Positions 46,801 through 57,970 of a stretch of DNA of 64,000 nt are shown piece by piece (position 1 is the stretch's first letter; each line of letters begins with the position of its first letter). Where the stretch lies: contig JAYKKR010000004.1 of assembly GCA_036971615.1 (NCBI GenBank), positions 682,001 to 746,000 of the forward strand. Direction: 5' to 3'. The position numbers and the translations under genes are program-made. Under the pieces are notes generated by a model, which worked only from the letters and a program-made list of their open reading frames with translations, was not told the DNA's origin and ran no database searches. The DNA comes from Amyloporia xantha (taxonomy: Eukaryota; Basidiomycota; Agaricomycetes; Polyporales; Adustoporiaceae).

Positions 46801-47647
46801 TCGGGGCACTCTTCGCACACAGATTGCCGGGTTTGATACTGGTAATGTGGCGAATTGTCCAGCGTATGCCATGCATGAATAATCTAATCACATTTTTAGG
46901 AAACAATATCTTGAAGCCTCGTAGTGCGAAGAAGTTCACCGACCTGCGAACTCTTCGCCATGCTGAAACTTACAGCCTCCTGCTTGCATATGCATCAACT
47001 GTCTGGCCTGACCTCAAGCTAGTCGACGACTTCACAGTGGCGCTGGATTGCACCCCATTTCTGGCGGACCACTCTGCCAAGGCTTTACCATTCATATACA
47101 AGGAGGGAGTGCGCTACGGATCTACTATGGATCGTCGAACACAGGCCGACCGTTTTGCGTGTGTGGACTTCCCTGATTGCCGACAACCTTGCCGGCTTGT
47201 GTATCACTTTGAACTATCTGCCGGAGGCAAGCCTGCCATTACTTGTTCAGCGGTTCAGCGTTTATTAGCCGATGAGCAAATTCCGACAATGCCCTGGTCG
47301 CTCTAGTAAGTGAAATGAGTCCATTAGCACTGTATACCAAATGATTAACATCGTGTGACAAAGCGCAACCGACCTTGGTGTCTATACAGTACATCAAGAT
47401 CGATGCGGGCCACTCGAAATCATTGCTTCAGTACAACTGTCGGCAGCGGTTGCCGTCGTGCCGGTGACTCTCAATGTACCTCAACAGGTACCTGTATGGA
47501 TTATACACTCATTTGATCGGGTAAGTTTTACATGACAACAACATGAGTTTTTGCTATGACACATAATACTGGCAGACGGGAATTGAACCTGTGGAGGAGT
47601 GGATGGATACTGCGGAACAAGAAATAGAACATGAAAACGAGAATTAA
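43811..47647 (+). CDS. CACTA (Tnp2-like) transposase, 1,093 aa
   Basis: Eleven exons: 43811-43837, 43902-45190, 45244-45440, 45495-45686, 45734-45916, 45979-46109, 46157-46663, 46721-46841, 46900-47305, 47364-47520 and 47576-47647. All introns are GT-AG, 47-64 nt, and the phases close to 3,282 nt. The N-terminus (MPPKRKDKE, then CTCSSC and RHRRKDAQ) is basic with a Cys/His pair likely to bind DNA. The middle has the Tnp2 landmarks: LTLNVDWFGI, VTTIPGPKEPSLEQL, HVSDIQAARKVTGSAAH, CNVC, and LDFMHNFYG matching the D-x-M-H-N-L/F motif of this family. Downstream come PSTIGRLPTN, FRRFGPAYAWWLFAFERCNG and WIGKHR. Every exon is open, so the protein looks functional. Confidence 0.85.
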
Positions 47648-47735
47648 AGATGCATGGCTATGTAATGTACATGTAGCGACGAAGACAACCTACAAGAAGT
47701 TTTTGAACATTGGAAAATTTATCGAACAGACCCAC

Positions 47736-49351
47736 TCAATCATCGTGGTCAAGAATCTCGTCAATTGTTTTACCTTCCATCATCTCTTCGAGGCGGGCCT
47801 TCGTTCTGACTGCGTTGGTGCGATCCACCACCAGCCGAGGCTTCTTAGTGTGTCTACCCTTCGTATCCTGACCCTTACGCTTTCGATCGTCATCTTGCGG
47901 ACTAGGATCTTCATCGTCACCCCATGCAATACCACTCTTGGCAACACGGCCGTTTGTTAGCCAGTGCACATTTGCCGTGAGCAGCTCCGATTTCACTTGC
48001 CAAGCACGAATGCGTGTCTGCAATGACTTCGCTTTTGGCGGTTGAGAGTCGATGACTTGAGGCCCCTTAATGCGTGCTGTGATAAGCTTGGATTTGTCAG
48101 GATCCGGGTCGGCAATCGCATCAACTGCTTCATATAGATCTTGTGCCTGTGTCCGGTCACAAGAGCTCATGGTAAGCAAGCGTGCTATTTGTGATGTGAC
48201 TATTTGACTCCTCTTACTATTTGACTGCGATAATCGGGAGGTCGGCTGCGCCACCGCTTGGGCTCACCCGGAGTATTGTCAGGATCGTCTTCATCGGCCG
48301 ACATGGCGTTGATGATGAATGCGGAATCATATTTCACATCAGTGTATGCCGATGCAGGTCGCTTGCGCTCGCGTGCAGCCAATTTCTGCAATGCGGGGTA
48401 AGTGGATTGCCCACATGACTTATAACTGATTGCACTCACCGATGCAGCACGCGATGCGAGAATTCCTCAATTCGCCATTACATTCTTCGATGGCGCACTG
48501 TCAGACTCGAATTCATCCTCTTCAGCGTCTTCATCCCTGCGCTGCTTGTCTAGCTTCCTGACCTCGCCAGCCATGTACTCAAACTTGCATCGGATGCGGG
48601 CTTGCAGATCAACATCGTGTATCACAGTGAGGTATGTGGTGCAACTGGGGACCCGATGGGAACCGTGCGCTTTCACAAATGCGAAAACATCGGCTAACCC
48701 TGCGCTATTAACAGCATCGGTAGCCGGCTCTTTCCAGCGAAACCGCAGGAGAGGTTGTTTGGTCGCACTGTCCTTTGGCCACTCCTCATGCTCGCGCCCG
48801 ATCTGATGAGGGTAAGGTGGAAGTATTTTCGGGTCCAGTTTGTTCGTGCCCATCAAATGCATGAAAACCTTGTTTACGACAGTCTGAACAACGGAACAGA
48901 TTGAGTGAGTCTGCCAACTACATTAATTCTACGTACCTTGATCGGCTTACTCTTTGCGGCCTCAGCGCTGCGTTCCATTGCGTCGAGTGTCGGCGCCAGC
49001 GACGATTGCTGTCTCCGTGACAGCGTGATCACCGCCGTCTGTGGCAATCCCTTCCGGCGACACATCTTGGGCAACTGCATCATCTCCGAGGGCAGGTGTC
49101 ATGTCACCCTCAATCTCGAGTATCTGTTCAAGGTATGCAATGCGCTCCACTGCCTCCTGGAGCTCATTCATTAATACCGCATTCTCAGCTCCGAGAATTT
49201 TGAGGCGCTTCTTCGTGGCCTCCTTGTGAGCCGTCAACTCGGCTTGGAGAACTTCAATCTTCTCGACTACGGCATTAAGACGCGCGACGTTCGTGCTGGT
49301 GGCGCTGGGTGGTTTCGCAATCACTGTGGCCATCGCGGCGACGGTGGCCAT
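47736..49351 (-). CDS. CACTA companion gene, about 460 codons, with one in-frame TGA
   Basis: Proposed exons on the minus strand: 49351-49064, 49008-48937, 48883-48440, 48385-48218 and 48146-47736, with introns of 53-71 nt and matching phases. The N-terminus (MATVAAMATVIAKPP) leads into a coiled coil (LNAVVEKIEVLQAELTAHKE to about residue 82). The middle has HLMGTNKLDPKILPPYPHQIG. The C-terminus is basic and acidic by turns (RKRKGQDTKGRHTKKPR, EEMMEGKTIDEILDHDD). An in-frame TGA at 48467-48469 falls where the surrounding frame reads VMAN-stop-GILASRAASKLAARERKR. It could be a CGA-to-TGA mutation, or lie inside a longer intron if the GTAATG at about 48478 is used as donor. Function unknown; second genes are common in CACTA elements and can assist end binding. 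Confidence 0.6.
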
Positions 49352-49752
49352 CGCAGTGGGTGTGTGCTCGCGGGTGTTGGAGTGATTGGGGTGCTACTGC
49401 ATGGTCTCTGGCTTATACGTGTACTCTCTATCATTTACTCTGTCTAATTTTTTCGTATGTCAATGCGAAGGAGCTGTTTCTTTCTAAATTGCAAGGGGAT
49501 CCGCACTGCATCCATCGGGGCATCTACCGGTCATCCAAGAAAGGTAATTGTTTTTACCGATTTGATTACATAATTAAACTATTGTAGGGTATATGTAGAA
49601 CTACGGACCAGCAGGAATGTGCCCAGAATTCGGGGTGTAACCTCTGGGTCTGGTGCGAGTATCGTGATCATTCGTGGTGGATTCCAGGTTGAGGGGAATC
49701 TGACCAAGACCTGCCCGGAATCCGGGCTTAATTTGCAGATTCCGAACTTATA

Positions 49753-49785
49753 CCCAGCGTGGGTAATTTTGGATTTCGTGCAGTG
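49753..49785 (-). repeat. CACTA element right terminal inverted repeat
   Basis: Complement of the left end with one mismatch; followed directly by CCA, the second copy of the 3-bp duplication. Confidence 0.92.
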
Positions 49786-49788
49786 CCA

Positions 49789-50360
49789 GCGCTAGGCCAG
49801 CCTTTAGTCACGTTTCACATGCTGTGCCAGCCGTCAACCTGCCAAAATCCGTCTGCATACTTCGGCGACCGGAGGTCGAAAGGTCTCTGAAGCAAAGGTC
49901 ATGGAAAAACAAAGCAAGGAATGGCAGAAAGCCTAAACCCGAGAGCAGGACATTCTCGAGCTCGAGGTAAATCATATGGCCATGGACACAAAAACAGTGG
50001 CGCGGACAACAGCTCTATGCAGCTCCGATTTAGCATTACAAAGTCCGCGCTGTAGAAACGAGAGCGCTTGGCATTACAAAACTTGATGGATATTAGAACT
50101 CGGGCAACGTTTGCAGAGTTCCCAGAGCAGACTTTCAAAGAGGAAGAGAAACTAAGGAGATTCGCAAAACAATCTTATCAAAGCGCGCTTGACTCTCTGG
50201 CCGTAGTATGATTAGACCGGACGATGTCTGTTTTGCAATTAGTGGTCGACGGCACTAGGGCTGTAGTAAGTAACATGGGCCACGGACAGAGCTCAAGTAA
50301 AACAGAAGGAACATTTCATCGATTTATTAAATATACAGCGTAAGAGAATAACAGTTTGAA
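49789..50360. other. Spacer between CACTA element and gene B
   Basis: Presumed 3' UTR and flank of membrane-protein gene B. No gene was recognised. Confidence 0.5.
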
Positions 50361-51907
50361 TTATTCACGAGCGCACTCGGTTATCGTGATCGCCATGTCG
50401 GACCTTTCCAGAACAACACTCTATATTTCCAAGAAATTACAGCACTTCTTCTGAGGAGACAAGGCAATCTACTCACCTGATGGTGCAGGCGTGATTGGCG
50501 ACTCTTCCTCACGTCTACCAGTGCCCCGCTTGCAGCTTCAGATTCCAGATCATGCAGCCGTATGGGGCATGAATGCTCGGTGGTCAGTCTTGACGATGAA
50601 TGCTCGGTGGTCAGTCTTGACGCGAATGCAATTTCAGATGAGCTTCCATTTGACGCCGCAGGTGTCCCCACCGCCGGACGCAGGCCAACGCGCACATTAA
50701 TGAGCATAAATGCGATACCGCACACAGCCGGCATCGTCTGGTTCCAAACGAACTGAAGCTCAGACTGCAGCTGATACGTGACGTAATAGAACACATTCCA
50801 CGCGCTTCGTGAAGTCAGGTGCAAAATAAGGCGATTTGACATTGAAATGATCACGCACGTGTAGAGGGCTGCACTTTCGACCAGAGTCACAATCGCACGC
50901 TAGAGAGACAGGCATTGGACACAGGTCGTACATGCAGCGGAGGGTGAGATCGACAAACCATGGGCGCCCAGGAACTGACGGATTTGTTAACCGCAAGATG
51001 GGCCCGCCATACCCGCCATGCTATGAGAGCTGCTGAGCGTTAGGACGGCACTGGAAAAAGAGAGGCGAAGATGAGCTCACCAGTGCTGTAGAAGTTTGTG
51101 CTGGAAACAATCAGCTTGTTATGGCAACAATCTGGGCTTGGTTCCGAGTCACCGACCATATTGTGAGTGCCCAGAGAGGGGTTATCCAACCCGCCGCAGA
51201 TACTTGATTCACGTTATCGCCTACACGAAATCGCGACGTCTGATATGTGACGCCTACGGTGCAAACTGAAAGACTTGAGACCATGTTTCGCACGCTGTGA
51301 AGAAGAAAGACTCACCCACATAGCCTACAAGGCTCAACAAGGGAATAATTATGACAAAATTGTTGTACGCCCACACTACCCACAGACGGTAGATCTACAG
51401 CATATTTTACATTCATTCAAGTCGGTAAAAGGCGTCGCACTTGGGGCTACTCTACTCACCAGAATCGCATCTCCAAGAATGATGCAGAATGAAAGCGCGC
51501 CGAGTTGAGCTATATACGTCTTTCGCGATAGATCAAGATAGAACGCGGTCGGATTTGCTCCCCCCTCGAAATAGACAAACGCTTGGAAAAGGCGTATGAG
51601 CCCGACGATCCAGTGCTGTTTGTAACATTCGTAACAAACAGAGTTAGTTCCGTCTGAGTGCGAGGTGAACATTACCATTATTACTCACCATAGTGTTGCC
51701 AATGAAAAGACCTAGAGACCCCACAAACATCGGAGACACGATGAGCGATCTTAACGCCGACCTAGGTGGCTGGCGTTGGCCCTCGGCGGTGCGTCGTCTA
51801 TGCGCCAGGATGTACGTTGACGCCACAGACAGCACGAACAGAATACCATAGAAGAGACATTCGATACATGCGGTGGCTAGGTTGGCTGCAACGAGAGATA
51901 CACCCAT
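50361..51907 (-). CDS. Multi-pass (about 7 TM) membrane protein B, 357 aa
   Basis: Nine exons on the minus strand: 51907-51689, 51615-51460, 51394-51316, 51265-51157, 51100-51081 (20 nt), 51020-50959, 50899-50859, 50804-50477 and 50420-50361, total 1,074 nt in phase. Same family as the protein at 34064-35478: LATACIECLFYGILFVLSV, HWIVGLIRLFQAFVYFEGGA, YRLWVVWAYN, ESAALYT and GIAFMLINVRVGL align, and the exons of 156, 79 and 41 nt have exactly the same length and phase. A short repeat SRLTTEHS(S) occurs twice in the C-terminal tail. The last exon ends SDMAITITECARE. Donor GTCGGT (exon 4) and an AAG acceptor (exon 8) are weak but supported by alignment to A. An in-frame upstream ATG (51952) would add 15 residues. 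Function unknown. Confidence 0.72.
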
Positions 51908-53515
51908 GATGAGTCCTCTGCTCGATGGATCGATGCGTACATTAGCAACCAATAGATAACTTCATATATACCTCGTCGGCATAGAGTGGTTAGGAAGAAG
52001 TGTGTCCTGTGACACGTGTGTGGTTCTATGAAAAAAGGAAGACACAGGCACAGCCTGCAAAAATTTGTACAACGTATCAGTATAATTCGCCCGAAGGTGG
52101 AATATAATTGCAATGAAATGAATACAACGCGATATTACAAGGATATCGAGTCTTGTATAGGACATCGATATACGTCAAGTGTTTCAGAGAGCTATCCGGA
52201 ATCGACCCAGAACTTCCTTGTGGAAAAATGGGTGGTTTTGATCCGCATTGAAAAGCCCCGAGAAGGAGTGGTGCGCGGGCCTATGGCCACCTGTCAAACC
52301 TTATGTGCAAGCATGGCGGGACAATGAGAAATTCGTCTGAGTCCTAAGACAAGCAATACACCAATATTTGGAGAGAAGACTCATAAACTGAATATAGTTA
52401 GTTTGTCAAAGATGGAATCTGGTCTCGTATACAGCCCGCAGAGGTCGCACTGCCGCACATGAGCCGTACTGGGCATTTGGTAATTCGGATTAGCGCCCAA
52501 CCTGTGCTCATAGCCGGCGCTAATCTGGCCTTAAACGGAAGAGGGGGTGTCCCAAACTACTTATTCATGATCTTCCGCCAGGTTACTCAATTCGGCTGCA
52601 TTCATACAGCAGCACGATAGCTATCCTCTTTGTTTCTGAACGGGACGTCGGGAGCAAATATATGTGCAGAAGGTACTAGAGCTTCAGGCAATAACGATCA
52701 ACGATGTTTACTACTATAAGGTGTGTAACAATATACCACTGGCGGTTGGCTCAACATAGCTATCATGTCCACGCGCATCATGCACAAAGAATGACTGGTA
52801 AGGTGTGCTTATTACTATACTCCATGCGATGTTCCCATCCGCGGCTCTCAGAATCATACTGACTAGACTGTTCTCCACCAGAATCGAGAATAATGACTTG
52901 AAATCCTTCTTAATGCGGGCTACGTTGCGACAGCACTCGGGCTTGGATTCGGACTGCCGATAATAAGTGACTCGGACTCTACAACGCCTCCGCTGTGTCT
53001 CCAATGGTGGCTCCGGATCCGTGTCAGAGCCTGACATGATACCGATCACACACTTTGACAGGTTATCAGAAATCATATCCATTGACTCGGCCTTCAAGTT
53101 GTCAGCACCGAGCGTTGAGTTGGCGCCCTTCCTATGGACGACGACAAACAAAGAACAGCACTCCTGTGGCGTGTTATGCTGACGTGCTCGCTCTCAGCTG
53201 CATCTCTGAGTGCGCAGTGGCTGGTACATTCAGTCCAGAAACATACAGCCTAGATCACCCGCAACGCTTGCTGACTACTTATCCCAAACGCTTGCTTTCG
53301 CCATCAGCCTGTCCGGACGCGACATCTACCCTTGGCATTACCGCCCATCAGCTGAATCAGCGAGAACCCGTTGCATAGTACGTACAACCATTGCTTGTCA
53401 AATTTGTCATGAACCATCTTTATAAATAACGCGTTGAGCGGCCAGCGATGTACCTCATCGCTCCTTTCCCTTCCAGAAGCGCGTCGTGTCAGTAATCATC
53501 CTCCGCAAAGCTATC
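51908..53515. other. Spacer between gene B and the first old yellow enzyme
   Basis: No confident gene. A 145-codon minus-strand ORF (52714-53151) contains Arg-rich and otherwise unremarkable sequence and may be a remnant. TATAAATA at 53421 belongs to the next gene. Confidence 0.45.
53421..53428 (+). promoter_or_regulatory. TATA box of old yellow enzyme gene 1
   Basis: TATAAATA 88-95 bp upstream of ATG 53516, a spacing that allows a leader of about 60 nt. Confidence 0.6.
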
Positions 53516-54954
<1,439 letters not shown>

Positions 54955-55155
54955 CCTTGGTCAGCTTGTTGGATTACATTTATGTTCTCAATAGTGGACC
55001 GGGTAATTATAAGAGCGTTTGCCTTCTCAATCAATCCCATGAAACAGTGCTGGATACAACTCTAATGATACAGGGTCCTCATTTCGTTCATCCTCGGTCC
55101 TTCTACTAGTTTACACCCGGTATGTTGCGGCCTGGACGATCTATTTTTCAGCATA
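54955..55155. other. Short spacer
   Basis: Holds the converging 3' ends of old yellow enzyme 1 and the small Gly/Gln-rich gene; nothing else was seen. Confidence 0.5.
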
Positions 55156-55610
55156 CTATATATGAATAGAAATAGCGAACGACAAACCAAAATATTGTTT
55201 GGCCTCCTTGTTAGCGAAGTCGCCAGCGCTATCTGCTTGCTGGTTGCTCTACATTTTTACGGTCAATATCTCGCGCAGATGCAAACTTCACTTGAAATAC
55301 TGACCACATTGAATCCCACCTTCTGGCCTATGGACTCGATGCCCTTGTCCAGCCAGTCCTGCTGCCCCTGGCCCGTGTTCTGGTTGTTCTGGGAGTTCCC
55401 TTCATAACCGCCCGCGACGCCGGAGCCCATCGTGCCCTGTCCTCCGCCCATGCCATCCTGCCCGCCGGACTGCTGAATGTTGTCATAGCCGCCTCCCTGG
55501 CCCTGACTGAATTGCTGCGAATTGGTCCCTGCCCCAGGCCCCTGAGTGTCGTTGTTAGAGCCTGTCGAGCTGGGGTAGTTGTTCTGCTGCTGGTACGTCG
55601 AGTCGTCCAT
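55156..55610 (-). CDS. Small Gly/Gln/Asn-rich protein, about 129 aa
   Basis: Two exons on the minus strand: 55610-55305 and 55239-55156, intron 65 nt, phase 0. About 80 residues of low-complexity Gln, Gly, Asn and Ser sequence are followed by DWLDKGIESIGQKVGFNV and, across the splice, QADSAGDFANKEAKQYFG. This bipartite C-terminus occurs in small fungal proteins of unknown function, where it suggests a short amphipathic helix pair. Unspliced, the frame would end 13 codons later in VSISSEVCICARY, which breaks the pattern. A further intron after QYFG is possible, so the last residues are uncertain. Likely soluble, with a disordered N-terminal part. Confidence 0.65.
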
Positions 55611-55700
55611 TGCGGCTTATGTAAATGTGGATTGCGAGTGAATATAGAAAGTGGACGGGGGGAAAGTTGAGAATTGAAGACTTGGCGTCGACGAAGCCGA

Positions 55701-55710
55701 GCTTATATAC
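55701..55710 (-). promoter_or_regulatory. TATA box of the small Gly/Gln-rich gene
   Basis: GTATATAAGC on the minus strand, about 91 bp before ATG 55610. Confidence 0.6.
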
Positions 55711-56074
55711 TCTACGCAGGGCAGCCTTACATCATCGTGGTGTCTGACGAGGACGAGGTTCGGCTTCCAGGAATGGCAAGCGGAATGCCATATGCGGGAG
55801 GCAAGAGAGCAGAAACTGCTAAAACCGATGCTTCGTGGAGTAGCTGTGACGTCACTGCTTGAATGGAATACTGGCCGCGGAACTCCAATGCACCCATGCT
55901 CGTCATCGCCCCGGCACGTATGTCGGAAGTTTCCTGCGTCAATTGCAATCTCGAAATATTGCGATAACATTGAGTGACATTGTGACTCATTTTGAGCACG
56001 AATTTCCATTACAATTGCCTTATAAAGTCATCACGGTCATTACAATGGCATTGCAACGGCATTGCAACGGCGTC
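55711..56074. other. Spacer
   Basis: Upstream region of the small Gly/Gln-rich gene, then sequence rich in ATTGCAA and CATTGCAACGG repeats that leads into the hairpin repeat. No gene seen. Confidence 0.5.
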
Positions 56075-56550
56075 ACATAGTCTCGGAGCCAGCCGTTCGG
56101 AGCGGGAATCGGGACTGAAATCCCGGAAGATTCCACGCTCCTGAACGTCTGGTGGATTTACCCCCGTGACTCCTGGGACGGTGACCTCCGTGACCCCTCG
56201 CCCTGCTTGCGCACCTGCGGGCACCGGGTGACAAGCTAGACGCTCGGCGCTCGGCGCTCAGTGCTCAAGTACTTTGTGACTTAGACAATTATGGATGGCA
56301 TTGGTTTCTCTGGTTCTGCCATAGATGAGGAAAGCAATGAGTAACCTATGGAATAAATACATGACTTCCTCAATTTTGTTACTGCTCTTGACAAGGTGCT
56401 CAGGCAGTGTGGGGTCACGCAAGTCACCGTCCCAGGAGTCACGGGGGTAAATCCACCAGACGTTCAGGAGCGCGGAATCACCCGGATTTTCGATTCCGCC
56501 TCACGCTCCGAACGGCTGGTTCCGAGACTAGGCGTCACAGTGATTGTGAT
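56075..56550. repeat. Long imperfect inverted repeat (hairpin), arms about 145 bp
   Basis: The left arm (about 56075-56217) and right arm (about 56391-56550) are imperfect complements. Shared blocks include AGTCTCGGA-CCAGCCGTTCGG, GCTCCTGAACGTCTGGTGGA, TTACCCCCGTGACTCCTGGG and ACGGTGAC. A loop of about 170 bp separates them. The loop edge has three short GGCGCTC-like tandem copies (about 56240-56265). No coding potential. It is probably a foldback-type transposon remnant, and a transcript would fold into long double-stranded RNA. Confidence 0.8.
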
Positions 56551-56770
56551 GAATTGCAATCGAGCCGAAAACGCTTAGACGTTGAGTGCCATTACAAAGC
56601 ATTGCAAACCGGTCTGGAAATCTCCGACATATGGATGAGGACTTGTCAATTTCAATTATAAGAACAACTTCCAGACGAATACAATGCATAATGTTATCCA
56701 ATAATTTCTTCTGATTCTTCTCTTTCGCTTCAAAAGTTGCCCTTGTGCTGCACGCACGGACGAGCAGCCA
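56551..56770. other. Short spacer, 3' side of BNA1
   Basis: AT-rich, with ATTGCAA-type repeats near the hairpin; presumed BNA1 3' UTR. Confidence 0.5.
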
Positions 56771-57476
56771 CTACTTGGCCTCCGCGACAGTCCCGCATTC
56801 TGGGCATTTCCTCACTGCATCGTTGTTCATCCAGTTCTGAATGAGCGGCTTGAGCTGCGTCCCCAGGTCGGTGACGTGGAATGCCTCCTCGCGGATGACG
56901 GTTGGCGAGGTGTGTACAGGCGCCTTGCAATACCAGCGCAGGCGGTCTGCATAACAGGCGCAGTGAGAGATGGCCGAAGAAGCGGGAAACATGAGCACAT
57001 ACCGGTAGCAGCGTCAGGCCTAACACGCTCAATAACAAGCCCAATCGTGTTAGCAAAGCGCACAGGGTTATGAGGAGTGTTTGCTATGGTTCAAACGTTC
57101 AGCAATCGACTGAAACGCTTAAGTTGCTCATGCGACGCTCACCTGGGAGCAAAAACATTTCCCCCTCCTCAATCCTGATGTCTCTGAATTCGCCTTCATC
57201 CACCACGCGCAGCAGCATGCCACCCTTGTGCTGGTAGAACCATTCCTACATACCCAGTCCATCAATTTCCTCGCACGACGAATAAATGAAACCACAATCC
57301 ATCCTGCATACCTCCGTTTCGTTCACATGATAGTCGTTCCGCTCATTCGGCCCGCCCACGGCCATGACGATGTAGTCCTTGCCCGAGTACATGCAGTAAT
57401 TATTGACCGGCGGCTTCAGGAGGTGCCCGTTCTCCTGGAGCCACTTGGGGAAGTTGAGCGGGGGCGCGAGCGGCAT
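56771..57476 (-). CDS. BNA1: 3-hydroxyanthranilate 3,4-dioxygenase, 174 aa
   Basis: Four exons on the minus strand: 57476-57312, 57245-57143, 57083-57003 and 56946-56771; 525 nt in phase, introns 56-66 nt. The enzyme opens the ring of 3-hydroxyanthranilate with O2 to give the precursor of quinolinate, in the kynurenine route from tryptophan to NAD. The cupin fold is evident: [41 protein letters not shown], and [20 protein letters not shown]. Predicted Fe(II) ligands are His50, Glu56 and His94, with the spacing expected for the family. Arg/Glu pairs and the C-terminal [12 protein letters not shown], a CxxC tail seen in many homologs, are present. Length matches fungal homologs. Cytosolic. Confidence 0.93.
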
Positions 57477-57970
57477 TGCGGGGTTGCGTTTGGGTGACGG
57501 AGAGCGAGAGGATGGAGGTCGAGAGCAAGGGCAGATATGGTGAGACTCTCCATCCTGCGTTGACTAAGACTCATCCTCCCGTCGGCTCAAAGTCTCGACA
57601 TAGATGACGATAAGAGACGCGCACGTGGACTGGAAAGCGCGCATCACGTGGGTTCGATCGCGTCGCGTTTCGATCGGAGAAAAATGAGAGGAAGCTGCAG
57701 TATGTTGATGCTGCGACTATTAAGTAAGTCCTTGCGAGTTGTTTGGCTGAAGTCTAAATAAACCATACATAATACTGGAAGCCAATATTCAGTCCATTCC
57801 GCCGTCAAGATCAATTCGATGAGTTTCCTCAACGATGGCTTGCTCATACTACCACTTGTAGCTCTATAAATATTCCTTCCCTAGCTCAGCCTGCCCATTT
57901 TATGACAACAACATGACACAACATATGTGAACGAGGTTCCAAAAGCACAAACAGCTCATCAGCCAGCGCA
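57477..57970. other. Spacer between BNA1 and old yellow enzyme 2
   Basis: BNA1 promoter and the 3' UTR of the next gene. No further gene seen. Confidence 0.5.

Larger units (their letters stand above)
43394..49785 (+). mobile_element. Complete CACTA-type DNA transposon, 6,392 bp
   Basis: The ends are inverted copies of 33 bp beginning CACTGCACGAAATCCAAAAT, with a single mismatch at position 28 (43394-43426 and 49753-49785). Both are flanked by CCA (43391-43393 and 49786-49788), the 3-bp duplication typical of CACTA elements. The terminus is CACTG rather than the canonical CACTA. Inside are an 11-exon transposase (plus) and a converging second gene (minus) whose stops are 88 bp apart. Confidence 0.92.

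Noticed and set aside
52714..53151. 145-codon minus-strand ORF upstream of OYE 1
   Set aside because: No recognised family and no exon partners; kept only as a remark in the spacer entry.
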